The notes under the pieces are model-generated. The model was not told the DNA's origin. It ran no database searches and saw nothing but the letters and a program-made list of their open reading frames with translations. This document shows positions 6,470-16,476 of a stretch of DNA of 22,500 nucleotides, piece by piece. Every line of letters starts with the position of its first letter. Positions within the stretch are counted from its first letter, which is position 1. The stretch is from Chara braunii. Taxonomy: Eukaryota; Streptophyta; Charophyceae; Charales; Characeae. Position numbers and translations under genes: made by a program. Location: NCBI GenBank assembly GCA_003427395.1, contig BFEA01000015.1, positions 1,951,758 through 1,974,257 on the forward strand, written 5' to 3'.

Positions 6470-9400
6470 ATGAAAGGAAAAATGAATGAGGTGAACCTTA
6501 CAGATGTGTTGTATAACAAAGATAAAAATTGGAAATTGCTGAAAAGGAATGCAGATTTGGATCTACGATCTCTCAACGTCTATGGTCTCGCCTCTGCCAA
6601 GAAGAATAAGAGACAAGCGATAAGTGAACTCCTTAAAGGAGTGGGAGGCAGAAAATGGCCAGACGTGATTTGCATCCAAGAAACACATTTATTAGACACA
6701 CCTCTACATGACTATAACCACAAGGAAATGTGGCCCCATACAGCATTTAGATCGCACGCCCCCAGACCGGGCAGTGCAGGAGTTGCCATATGAATCTCTC
6801 CGGAGTCCAAGTTAGAAGTGCTAAAATGGAAAACGGATAAGCAGGAGGGCAGATGGATCTATATCCTCGCCAAGGTGGAGGATGAAGTGGTAAGTATACT
6901 CAATGTATATGGGCCAAACGAGCCATCCGAATGCTAAGGTTTTTTTGAAAGTATGCTTCATAGACTGCCAATTGGAATCCCAGTCATCATGACAGGGGAC
7001 TTCAATGCAGCGCCGAACCGTAACTTGGACAGATGGTCGATCCCCTCCCCATGCCCTGCATACATAGAAAATGATGAACAAATAATAGCTAATCTATGTC
7101 ACTCATCCAACCTCTTCGACTCTTTCAGAAGACTCAATCCAACGGCAAAATCTTTTTCGTGTTTCAAGAAAAAACAAGCGAATAAAAATATTAAATCTAG
7201 AATTGACCTTATATTAGTATCAGAGGAATTGCAAGGCTCTCTTCAATTTGCTAATATATTGTCATGCAGCTCTTTCCCTGGTCTGGACCATTCGTTGACA
7301 TTAGCAGTTTTTTCTTTTCACAAGAAACCAGATCAAGGCAAGGGATACTATAAACTGAATACATCCCACCTCAAGGATCCCAACTTCACAAAGTATCTTC
7401 AAGATGTATGACAATTCTGGAGGGAACAAAGAAACCTATTTACCAATGACATAGAATGATTCAATAGCGGTCTGGTTTTCCTAGGCCGTAAATGTAATGA
7501 ATATTCTAAAGCTTTGGCCAACCTAAGACATCAACAGGAAATAGAATTACATACTAAAATTCAAGATCTTCAAGAAAAGGAGACTAACTCATTATCCCCA
7601 GAAGACTTAGAATCCATTGGAGATTAGTGAATCGGATGACCAACTGCTCAACTTCAAAGAATACAGATGGCAAGCGAACAAAATCAGAGGAAAACTTAAC
7701 AAACAACAGATGGAAGGAGCCATGGACCCGAGATTCTTCTCTATGGCCAGAGCGAGAGTAGGTAGAATTACAATTAAAACACTGGCGGATCATTTTGACA
7801 GAAATGCACCGCTAGCCACATCCATAGCCGCCAGCACTAGGATAGTCAGGGATTTCTATAAAGAATTGTCCACCTCCCAAATCACTGTCACCTCCAAACC
7901 CCAACGATCTATAGAGATAGATGAATTTCTTCTCCCACTGAAAAAGACTATCACAGAACTTCAAAAAGAAAAGTTAGAATTACCACTATCTAAGGAAGAA
8001 ATCTGGAAGGCTTTAATTTTAATGGAGGAAAAAAAAACACCAGGAATAGATGGTCTTCCCAAGGAATTCTGGGAAGTCATGTGGGATCACCTTTCTCAAG
8101 ATCTTATGGATTTTTATCAGGAGGTTTGGATGACTGGGGAAATAGGTGACATTGTAAATCAAGGGGTCTTAACACTATTATACAAAAAAATGAGATAAAT
8201 CTAATATTAGAAATTACAGACCCATCACCCTACTAACGGTCGTATACAAGCTTGTATCCAAAGCACTAGCTGATAGAATGATAAATGTCATAGCAGATAT
8301 TATTTACCCGGCACAAACAGGATTTATTACCGGTCGTAACATCCAAGATAACATCCTTCTTATAAACGAACTCTTAAGAATTACTCGCCAGTCCAAACGC
8401 AATGCAACCTTCATCTTTATTGATTTTGAGAAAGCATATGACCATGTGGACTGTTTTTTTTTGGACAAATGCCTAGAAAAAATGAACTTTGGTTCCAATT
8501 TCAAGAGACGGATAGAAATCCCACACCAAAAAGCATCTACTAGAATTAACATAAATAACAATATCCCCCCACCATTTAACTTACAGAGATCGGTCAGACA
8601 GGGGGACCCCCTGGATCCCTTCTTGTTCATCATAATTATTGAAACCCTCGCTGCCAATCTCAGTGAGCACAAGGACATAAAGAGAATACAGATCTCATCA
8701 ATCCCAGAAGATGCAATTCCTATATGTTCCCTGTTTGCTGATAATCTCTCATTGATGGTGGATGCAACCAAAGAGAATTTGGAAGCAATTAAAGCTTTAT
8801 TAGAGAAATTTAGTGAGTTATCTGACATGAAGGTCAATTGAGGAGATAAAACCCTTGGATGGTGGATTAACCATCAAGGGGTGAGGCCTCCAGAAACCCC
8901 TTGAATCAAGTGGATCTCGAAGGAAACACCAATCAGAATCCTTAACATTTCTTTATCAGTAGAAGGAAAACCAACTACTAATGACGAAAGTATTATGCAA
9001 AGCGCCCATTCCGAATTTGAACTATGGAAAAACAAACCCACTTCTATTATGGGTCGCTCTCTAGTGATTAATAATGTAATCCTGGCCTCAACTTGGTATA
9101 AATCGACAATATGGGCATTGGATGAACCATCAATTAAATCTCTTCAACAATTACTCAGAGCTTTCCTATGGAGAGGCAACCATGACTACAAGAATGTCAT
9201 CAGCAGAGTGGCCTGGTCCTCCATCATACAACCCAAATCAAAGGGGGGGTTGGGGATCATCGACCCCTCAACTCAAACTAAGGCCCTATCCATACAATGG
9301 ATTAAGAGGCTCCTTTTTAATCCACAGACACATTGGAGTGCCATGACATGGGAGCAAATAAGAAGACTAGCACCCCCCACTGGAAGTGAGGTAGATCCAG

Positions 9401-11097
9401 CATTGTGGCTAGAGAACAGAGCATGGTCAATCCCAAGGAGCATACAAAGAAACCATACTGGCCAAGAATTCACAGATAGAGAAGCGGCAAGACAAGACAT
9501 TAGTAAAGACCATTCTGGACAAAAATCCTTAAGACCTGGAGAAAAATTCCTTTGCCTGACAAGCAACCCCTCAACAGGTGGGAGGAGATTATCGGACAAC
9601 CAATCTTCAACAATGAATGGATCAGGGACTCCCAAGGCTACACTCTATATTGCATGGATAACCCTTGGAAGGGTTGGATAAAAAAAGGAATAATAAGAAT
9701 CAAAGACGTTTGGGATGAAACCAATAGAGACTGAGTTCTCCCCGAAATCCTGCACACTAGACTGAAATACTGTCATCACGTGAATGAAAATCTAGACAGG
9801 ATTATAGACCTAATTCCTTTAGATTGGATTCAGATTCTCAGGAAAGGAAAGACATTGCAGGAAAATGATTGGGTGGGTATAAGGAACAATCCCCACCCAC
9901 GTTGTGGGTAACGTCCTTATCCCAAGATTCATCAGTTCTCATACGTTTATTCCTCTTAAAAGAAGATAATCTAGTATCTTACCTCCCTGAAAACACAATT
10001 CAATGGATGTCAAAAGACCAAGTTTTCAGAATTAGGGTCCTTCAGAAGGATTCCTCATCATGGCTAGCATTTAGACCAACGTTCGATATCTCGAATCTTC
10101 CATTAGACCCAGCAGGCTAGACATGGAATACAAATAACAAGAAAGGAAGGAACTTCACTCGATTTTTACACTCCCTAACAGTTAAATCAACTTATCAAAT
10201 GTTCAGACCTGTAATTAACCTCAAGGACAGAGTAGTAACAAGATGGATGCAGCAGTTAAACCTAAGTAAGGAAGATCTGAGACTAGTTCGCTGGTTCAGA
10301 GATGTAAAATCAAAGTCATCCAAGATTGCCTCACTGCAGTGGCAAATAGAACATCGCTGCCTCCCCACTAACGATTGGTTAATCAACAAGTCCTCTCTAG
10401 AAAAAAAAGGCTGGCAGAACCTTGGTGTAATCTTTGTAAATCAGCCTTCCCCAGCAGGAAGATCCTGGAGACTATAGAACATATGTTTTTGGCATGCCCA
10501 GGTTCCATTTGGTTATGAAGATGGTGGGATCGCATCTGGGGACAACTGGAAACTTCTCATCCTTGGCCCTGGGGCTGGAAAATAATCCTTCTTGAGGTCT
10601 AGTCCCCAGATCAAATAGACAATTTCACCCATAATCTATTCACACTTGGAAGAAGAGCAATAATCTGGGCAATATGGCAACGAAGATGCACATATGAATG
10701 GGAAAAAGTGAGACTCGACGGCCCATAATTTACTGACATTATCAAACAACAAGTACAACATGATATCCTGGTGCAGTGGGAAAAGACAAAAGACAAAATA
10801 TTGCACAACTCCTCAAAAGCAGACATACTCAAAGCATTCAAATCCTTCAGCAGTGACTGGCTCGGGGGGGACAAAGGGGGAAAGATTGGAAGGATAGAAT
10901 GGAATGGAGAGACAGGAGACAAAGGGCAAAAATTACAAAGGAATTACAAACTGATTTTTAATAATTGGTCTGAGGTAGACCCCTCCATTCCCCTTCGGTC
11001 AATGTTAGAATTCCCAAACCCCTTCCCCCCATCCCCCACTGCTGTTGTCCCATTGTCTTGGCATCTCCTAGAGGCCAATGACGAATCAGAGTCTTGA
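6470..11097 (+). pseudogene. LINE-B ORF2: endonuclease-reverse transcriptase, disrupted
   Basis: The first block (6540-7320) is an apurinic-type endonuclease, with DVICIQETH, TGDFNAAPNRNLDR, SRIDLILVS and a closing LDHSLTL. The RT follows (about 7990-8850), with TPGIDGLPKEFW, NYRPITLL, TGFITGRNIQDN, FIDFEKAYDHV, SVRQGDPLDP and a YXDD-type motif that reads FADN, so the second catalytic Asp is Asn (codon 8743-8745). Next come IISRVAW/GGLGIIDP-type linker motifs (9190-9290) and a zinc-finger-like region with CNLCKSAF, ETIEHMFLACP (10330-10500, read across a frameshift). Visible damage: stops at 6791, 6935, 7409, 7457, 8839 and 8902, frameshifts near 7620, in the A7 run at 8184-8190, between 9430 and 9550, near 9870 and in the A8 run near 10401. 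The final stop is at 11095. Confidence 0.85.
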
Positions 11098-11353
11098 AGA
11101 GTCACTTGTAAGCAAGAGAGAGGCACTGTAATGAGCTAGGATTAAAAGTTTTCCCATNTGGCGCCCTACTCTGGGTGAAGAGGTTCAAGCCTGTTCTCTA
11201 TCTGCATTATTAGTCTTTCCATTTTGTAAAGGGACGCTGGACCCGTTTTCCAGCAGGTGCAGCTCTTCACTAATAGATGGAGTGACCAACAGGAAACCAT
11301 AGTAGGGAGGGATGCTTTTACCACCCTGCCTACCATGGTTTTCAGCAAGTCTT
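11098..11353 (+). other. LINE-B 3' UTR
   Basis: This ~256-bp non-coding stretch lies between the last ORF2 stop and the A26 tail. It contains hairpin core copy C5 at 11227-11282, then ~70 bp to the tail. In LINEs with stringent template recognition the RT binds a 3' UTR hairpin; here that is inference from the presence of the shared core. Confidence 0.6.
11227..11282 (+). repeat. Hairpin core copy C5 inside the LINE-B 3' UTR
   Basis: It reads TAAAGGGACGCTGGACCC, then TTTTCCAGCAGGTGCAGC and AATAGATGGAG. It agrees with copy C1 at nearly all positions (the main changes are CTCTTCACT for CTCCCCACC and one T for G in the loop). The 6-bp GCTGGA/TCCAGC stem is intact. It ties the short A-tailed insertions at 741-880, 1438-1811 and 2271-2360 to this LINE family or to a shared 3' domain. 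Confidence 0.7.
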
Positions 11354-11380
11354 AAAAAAAAAAAAAAAAAAAAAAAAAAC

Positions 11381-11394
11381 GGAATACTTGTACA
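11381..11394. repeat. Right target-site duplication of LINE-B
   Basis: This is an exact copy of 5462-5475, one base after the poly(A) tail. Confidence 0.9.
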
Positions 11395-11880
11395 TGACCT
11401 AACCACACCCTCTTCGAAAATCAACCACCGATACCCACTGTATATCTGCCCTGCCGGACCTTTACCCATCTCCATCTGCTATAAAAAAAAAAAAGGTATA
11501 CCCTGAGCTACCCTACCTGAACCTCTTCAGCATGTACCCGACCATACATACCCATGAACAATTTTTTTCAAAACCACCCATGGCCACCTGAACCCAAACA
11601 GTTTGTTAACCACCCATACCCTACCCTACCCAAGTTTTTTTTACCAGTACCCACCCGTACCTACCCATAATTGTATGCACCCACCCGTGCTCGTCACCCA
11701 CCCTCCCCTAACCGCCCATACCGCCCCCTAATTGTCGCTAACTGCCCCTAGCTGTCCCTTACCGCCCATAACTGTCCCTTTTTTTTTTTCCCTAATTGTC
11801 GCTAACTGCCCCTAACTGTCCCTTACCGCCCATAACTGTCCCTTTTTTTTTTCCCCCCTAAAAGTCCATGGTGTTGTAGA
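11395..11880. repeat. C-rich TACCC/CCGTACC simple repeat with T tracts
   Basis: Plus-strand words such as CTACCC, CATACCC and CCACCCGTACC recur irregularly, broken by T or A runs (A12 near 11483, T-runs near 11562 and 11633). The minus strand is accordingly rich in GGGT and GGTAGGG. No coding potential is seen. The part 11726-11852 is an orderly tandem pair, listed separately. Confidence 0.6.
11726..11852. repeat. Two ~64-bp tandem units ending in T tracts
   Basis: The unit starts CCCTAATTGTCGCTAACTGC, passes through CTTACCGCCCATAACTG and ends in a T tract. Unit 1 is 11726-11789 (T11) and unit 2 is 11790-11852 (T10). The two differ by one substitution (CTAGCTG against CTAACTG) and one T, so the duplication is recent. 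Confidence 0.9.
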
Positions 11881-12300
11881 GGCCAGTCACTGAGTGCACA
11901 GTGATCACCTGGAGCAGTGGGCCTTGGGTGTCCTGGAATATTAGCTCACCTCCCCTCTCATCGTCACGTCAATACTCCTAGCGCACCCCCAATCCCACTA
12001 TCCTACGTCAGTGTGACCAGCACTGAGGATCATTACCCTACCAATGGGCAGACAACTTGGACCGAACAGCAGTGATAGGCACCAGGGCTGATAGGTTCCC
12101 CAAGCCTGGTGGAAGCGTAATCGGACAAGCCTTGTCCAACGGGAACTTCGGACGCCAGGCCCATACAATCTACTACAGACCCCAAGAGATTTTGGGCCCT
12201 AGGTTCAGACAGGGTAGCACCCACTGAAGCAGTCTTACTGTCCATCCCCTAGCTTACCCAAGGCCCAGGGGAACTCGGACTAGCCTGAGCGACTTATATC
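11881..12300. other. Non-repetitive island bounded in part by a 12-bp inverted repeat
   Basis: TGGGCCTTGGGT (11918-11929) and its exact complement (12256-12267) enclose ~326 bp lying between two C-rich tracts. The spacing would suit a small MITE, but no target duplication is visible on either side. No gene was found. A minus-strand frame of 70 codons (12033-12245) has no recognisable domain. Confidence 0.3.
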
Positions 12301-12445
12301 CCTACCCTTACCTAACTGTCCCTAACTGTCCCTAATTGTCCCTTACTGTCTCTAACAGCCCCTAACTTTTTTACTTTTTTTTTTTTTTTACCGCTCCTTA
12401 CCTTCCCCGTTGTCCTTAACCACCCCCAACTGTCCCCAACCCCCT
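12301..12445. repeat. Degenerate 10-bp CCCTAACTGT repeat with T tract
   Basis: About six imperfect units of CCCTAACTGT run from 12310, with variants CCCTAATTGT, CCCTTACTGT and CTCTAACAGC. A T-rich tract (12367-12389) and further CCCC(A/T)ACTGT words follow. The CCCTAA core resembles plant-type telomere repeats, but the 10-bp period and the TGT step differ from CCCTAAA. Confidence 0.7.
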
Positions 12446-12680
12446 GGACGTCACAGGATTGACGTGGTATTTTTTTTATTATTAATATAATAATATTATT
12501 ATTTTATTTTATTTCTCTTAAGATGTGGCAGTTGCTGCAGCTACCGCCGCAACAGCAACAGTTGTTACATCTGGTCACTCTGGTGCTGCTATGGATGCAT
12601 CTGGTGCTAAAGCAGCCTATGCAACCTGTATAGCATCTGCAAATGCAACAACCCTCGGTCTGTCGCACACACATACACAC

Positions 12681-12716
<36 letters not shown>

Positions 12717-12940
12717 AAATATTACATACACAGGTTACACACATATGAAAATGGTCTAAAAAGTTGTGAAAACTTTAAAACCAAAAAAAATAAAAAAATG
12801 AAGAAATACAATTCACCCTTGCGAGAAAAAAACGTTTGCTTCTTGGGAAAACGAGAAATTTGGAATATAAAAAAAGTGTCACGCTTGAGCAAAAATACAA
12901 AGCCTGCAAAGCTATAAGACTCACATCGGGTATACTATGG
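12446..12940. other. AT-rich stretch with a compound microsatellite, no clear gene
   Basis: A TTATTA-rich tract (12470-12515) ends in TTTCTCTTAAG, followed by a GC-richer stretch built on GCATCTGGTGC/GCATCTGCAAATGC words (12525-12655). A low-complexity Ala/Thr frame from a GTG runs through it. It could be mistaken for an exon because of the pyrimidine tract and AG, but the composition is repetitive and no domain is present. After the microsatellite the DNA is A-rich. Confidence 0.4.
12666..12715. repeat. Compound (CA)n(TC)n(CA)n microsatellite
   Basis: CACACACATACACAC is followed by about eleven TC/CT steps and then again by (CA)n, all uninterrupted from 12666 to 12715. Confidence 0.9.
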
Positions 12941-13210
12941 TTACCCGATGGGAACTTCTACCCGCCCGTACCCATCCCTTTTTTTTTTTTGCCACCCATA
13001 CCTGCCCATACCCGTCTAATTTTTTTTTTCTGGCCGCCCATACCCACTTTTTTTTCCCCTACCCCTACCTGCCCCTACCCACCCAGGATCTCCAAGGAGG
13101 GCAATTGTGCCCGCCCTAACAACCACCACCTTTTGTTTGTGCTTGCCCATACCCAACTGGCCCTTCGGAAGGGGTACCATACCCGCTTGTAACCTGGTGG
13201 TTACAGTTGG
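12941..13210. repeat. CCCATACCC-rich simple repeat, G-rich on the minus strand
   Basis: Repeated plus-strand words CCCGTACCC, CCCATACC and CTACCCC are broken by T11, T10 and T8 runs (12979-13053). The minus strand carries many GGGTA(C/T)GGG words in series, such as GGGTACGGGCGGGTAG, which could fold into G-quadruplexes. A TGTAACC/GGTTACA hairpin lies at about 13187-13204. This tract replaces the expected 3' end of LINE-C. Confidence 0.6.
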
Positions 13211-13214
13211 GTAC

Positions 13215-15626
13215 GGCCGGGTACGGGCAACGGTTACCTGTTTGCGCTCTCTGCTGTGAACCGCTTCCAATGATACTCCTACCAGGCCCACCATTTCTGG
13301 GACTTTGGGCAGTCCCACCACATGTGCCTCATTGATTCCACACCGGTCTGACACACCGATCACAGGCTGTATTCATTGTCATACCTTTCTCTGAGAGCCA
13401 AGTAGCCGTTGGGATTGCTAGATGGGATTGTAGCCAAAGCATCGATGCCAGCTTTTGAAACGGCAGAAGTTCCAATTGTGCCCACACCCGATTTGACTCC
13501 TTCTCTACCGGCGGGGGTTGTTCAGGTAATTCTCTGTGCCATCTCGAACCAATCTTTGCAACTGCTCTGTTTGGGCCAGCTCTCATTTTCTGCGGAAGCA
13601 TACCATTCAACTTTCCCAAACCCAATTCAGTATTCCCTTCCCACTGCCAGCCCCACACAATTGGATCTATCCTCAGTTGGCTAAGTGGGATCCCACCACA
13701 CACCAAGACTGGAATCATTGGGTGGCCTATCTCCTTCGGGGGCAACAAATTAACTCTACTTTCCTCAAGGTTACTAAGACCGTAATGTACTTGCATCCCT
13801 ACCCGTTCCAGATCCGGCTGGGACGGGTTCTGCTGCACATACGTCTCCAACCAGCATTTGCCCAACCCCTCCTCCATCCAACTCTCCAGTCTATAAACCA
13901 GGTTGTCCCCCTCATCTGTGCTTTTATACCACGCTCCTAGGTTATCGACGCCTGCCGGCCCCAAGATTGCTTTCCATTCCAGTGGGATAGCCTCCCGCAG
14001 TTGAGCTGCTCTCGGCTCCTGCTCAGGAAGTTGTCCCAGACTCCGCTTCAGTTCCTCTAGAGTTTTCCATTGGTTGGTCAGTTCGTCCTACAGGTCTCCC
14101 ACCATAGAGACCCCTTTCCGCAACCAACTGAGCGCGAAATTACCCGGCCTTCTTTCCAGGGAGAACCAACTCCCTTCATCGTCTTGGATCATCTGATTTT
14201 TAAACAATGGTTGTCTTTTAACTTATTCTTTGGTCTTCGGGGGACTCAGCAAATTTGGCTTTGCTTTGTTCCAGGCCAGAAGAACGTCCCGCCAAAATCT
14301 TGATTTCGGACGACGCTTACTGAATGTGTCAGTCATAATGGCCACCCACACATCTCGAGGTCTTGCTAGTTCCCAGTCTTCTGCCAGCAGAGTCTCCGCC
14401 AGAAACAGCCAGTAAGCTTCTTGATCTCCTGTAGCTACCCTCACTAGCCATTTACTCAGCAAGGCCGTATTCTGCAGGGATGGGTCAATTAATGCTAGCC
14501 CACCCTCATCCCTTGGTAGGCAAATGGATTCCCAGGCCACCTTAGAGATGAAACCCGAGTCTCCCTTGCTGTCGGGTTTCCATATAAACCTTCTGGCTAC
14601 GCTTCTGACCGTCTTGAGCGAACTTGGTGAGATTCTCCGGACTGCCGCCACATACCATAGCAGCGCAAATGCTGATACCATTATAGTCAGTGCTCTCCCA
14701 ATGATGGAGAGGCCTCTTCCCTTCCCCCAACTTTTCACCCTCTTAGACACCCTTTCTTGCAGTATCAGATCCTGAGATGAGGAACAGTCTCCTAGAGCGA
14801 CCTGGACACCCAGGAATCGCTCTGCAGTTTCAACCGGAACTCTCTCCATACCCCACTGCACACTCAAAGAATGGCACTGAGGTAGGAAGAAAACCGACTT
14901 ATTCCAGTTAACTGCGGCTTCCGAAAGTTCCCCGAATTTGACCAGGCAGCTTTTCAGTGCGTCTAAAGATCGGCTGGAGTTCTGGGAGATCGCGAAGAGG
15001 TCATTTGCTAATGCCTTTACTCGGCTCTCTCTATCGTTGTGAAGGACCAAACCGGTGATTTCTGGGTGACATCGAATATTGCAGAGTAATGGTTCCAAAT
15101 GCAACACAAACAGCAGAGGAGCCAAGGGGCAACCCTGTCGCGACGACCTTGTGATACAAATATCCTATGATATTTGACCATTAATACTCACCGCTGCTGT
15201 TGACAAACTATACATGGCCTTCACCCACTTACAAAACTGTTCGCCGAATCCCACCACCCTCAGGGTCGTCAGAACAAAGGACCAATTCACCCTATCGTAC
15301 GCCTTATCTAGATCTAACAGCAAGATTGTCACATTCGCCTCCTCTCGGTCAACTAACTCAAGAGCCTCGATCGCTGTGAGAATGTTCTCAAAAATAGACC
15401 TCCCTTGAACGAAAGCGCCCTGGTCCCTCTGTTCCAAACTGGGAAGATACTTCGCAAGGTGGATTGTCGGCGTTTTGGCCAAGAGTTTATAAACTACATT
15501 CATAAGGGAGGTCGGTCTCCAATTTCTGACCTCGTTGCGGTCTCCCTTCTTGAACAGTAGTGAAATTACTCCCCGTGACATTATCTTGCCAAGAGACTCC
15601 CCCTGCAGGATCCATTGAACAACTCT
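13215..15626 (-). pseudogene. LINE-C: internal ORF2 fragment (RT to zinc-finger region), both ends lost
   Basis: On the minus strand the RT frame runs from 15626 to 14223. It contains VISLLFKKGD, NWRPTSLMN, VQGRSIFENIL, LLLDLDKAYDRV, RQGCPLAPLLF and a YXDD-type motif reading LAND, in which the first catalytic Asp is Asn (codon 15003-15005). One TAG interrupts it (15163-15165). The GGLALIDP linker block follows, then a frameshift near 14223, a frame with PLFKNQMIQDD and VGDL-stop-DE (about 14090-14220), and a C-terminal frame (13329-13964). The zinc-finger-like end ACDRC, ESMRHMWWDCP (13260-13350) needs one more frameshift. The endonuclease is missing at the 5' side, where the truncated LTR abuts at 15626/15627. 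No stop, 3' UTR or poly(A) tail is seen at the 3' side. It belongs to the same broad LINE group as LINE-B but is clearly diverged. Confidence 0.85.
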
Positions 15627-16437
15627 ACAAGGCCCACTCCTGCTTCGGGCTCCCTCCGCAATCACCACCTCAGATAATCAAAAGTTTGAACACACATCTA
15701 AAGTTATATTCCAGTGTCCCACGTGGCACGTCGATCAGACCCTCATCAGCGTACTGAAGCAATGTCGACCTCAAGATAATCAGGTACGTGTCCACAATCA
15801 TCTCACAGTCATAATCTCCTCTCGAGTGACGATGAATCAGAACAGCAGTGCCGATCACGTAGCCCAGCCACGTCAGAAGATAGAACACGTGGCAGCAGCC
15901 ACGTCAGCAGCGACGCGTGGCAGCTGCCACGTCAGCATGCCTTGAAGACAATAGCCAACCAGCCACCATGCCGAGCTAGCAGTGCGTCGCCTTAATCTCC
16001 CAAGTGCCAGCACAAAGCCAGCGCCCACCAGCATCGCCGCGTCCAGCCAGCATCGCGTCGTCAACGCGTGAAGTCAGCATTGACGCAAGACTAGAAGAAT
16101 CTCAAAGGCAACGAGTCAGCGCTTATGTAGCGTTGACGCGGGGTCTGGACCCCGGATACTGGAATCCTCAACCATTGGGATGTCAATGCAGATGACGGCC
16201 CAGATTGGCCTCAAACCGAATCTCCTTTGGCCTCCATGTTGTCAGGGTACCTGCGCACAACAAGTGTGTGTATCTCACCAGGGCCTTGGCGGGGTACCTT
16301 TGACCTGACAGTTGACTTAGACCTTTGACTTTCCAAGCAGTGCGTGGTCTCACTACCTGGCGCAGGCCGAGTTTGGCCTGCGTCGTCTGCGCCTTGCTTT
16401 GAGGGCCCAAACCGGCTGCAGAACACGGGTTACTGCA
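15627..16437 (-). repeat. 3' LTR, truncated (811 of 981 bp)
   Basis: It aligns without net length change to 19213-20023. About 18 differences appear in the first ~290 bases I compared, mostly transitions, so roughly 6% divergence by eye. The part equivalent to 19043-19212 is missing, and LINE-C sequence begins at 15626. The TATA position reads TTATGTA on the plus strand (16123-16129), against TTATATA in the 5' LTR. Confidence 0.85.
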
Positions 16438-16476
16438 TTCCTGCCGACCCATTTTCGAGTTTCATTGCAAAAATAA

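Larger units (their letters stand above)
5476..11379 (+). mobile_element. LINE-B: near full-length L1-like LINE, 5.9 kb, inactive
   Basis: The element runs from 5476 to an A26 tail (11354-11379) and is bracketed by a perfect 14-bp duplication (5462-5475 and 11381-11394), the signature of target-primed reverse transcription. Order: short or no 5' UTR, ORF1 (to 6469), ORF2 starting on the next base with an apurinic-type endonuclease, RT, a long linker and a zinc-finger-like C-terminus (to 11097), and a ~256-bp 3' UTR that carries hairpin core C5. Many stops and frameshifts in ORF2 show that it is dead, although the intact duplication and tail make the insertion boundaries firm. Four N bases fall inside (5521, 5702, 5736, 11158). 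Confidence 0.9.

Noticed and set aside
12301-12370. CCCTAACTGT units as a telomere repeat
   Set aside because: The period is 10 bp with an ACTGT step, not the 7-bp CCCTAAA of most green plants. It is kept only as a simple repeat.
12525-12917. Ala/Thr-rich frame after a TTTCTCTTAAG tract as a possible exon
   Set aside because: It starts at GTG, is made of repeated GCATCTG words, runs into the CA/TC microsatellite and has no domain or matching donor context.
15863-16064. Matching 63-69-codon frames in both LTRs (also 19441-19650) as a conserved gene
   Set aside because: They match because the two LTRs are copies of each other. The frames show no domain and reading is incidental to LTR sequence.
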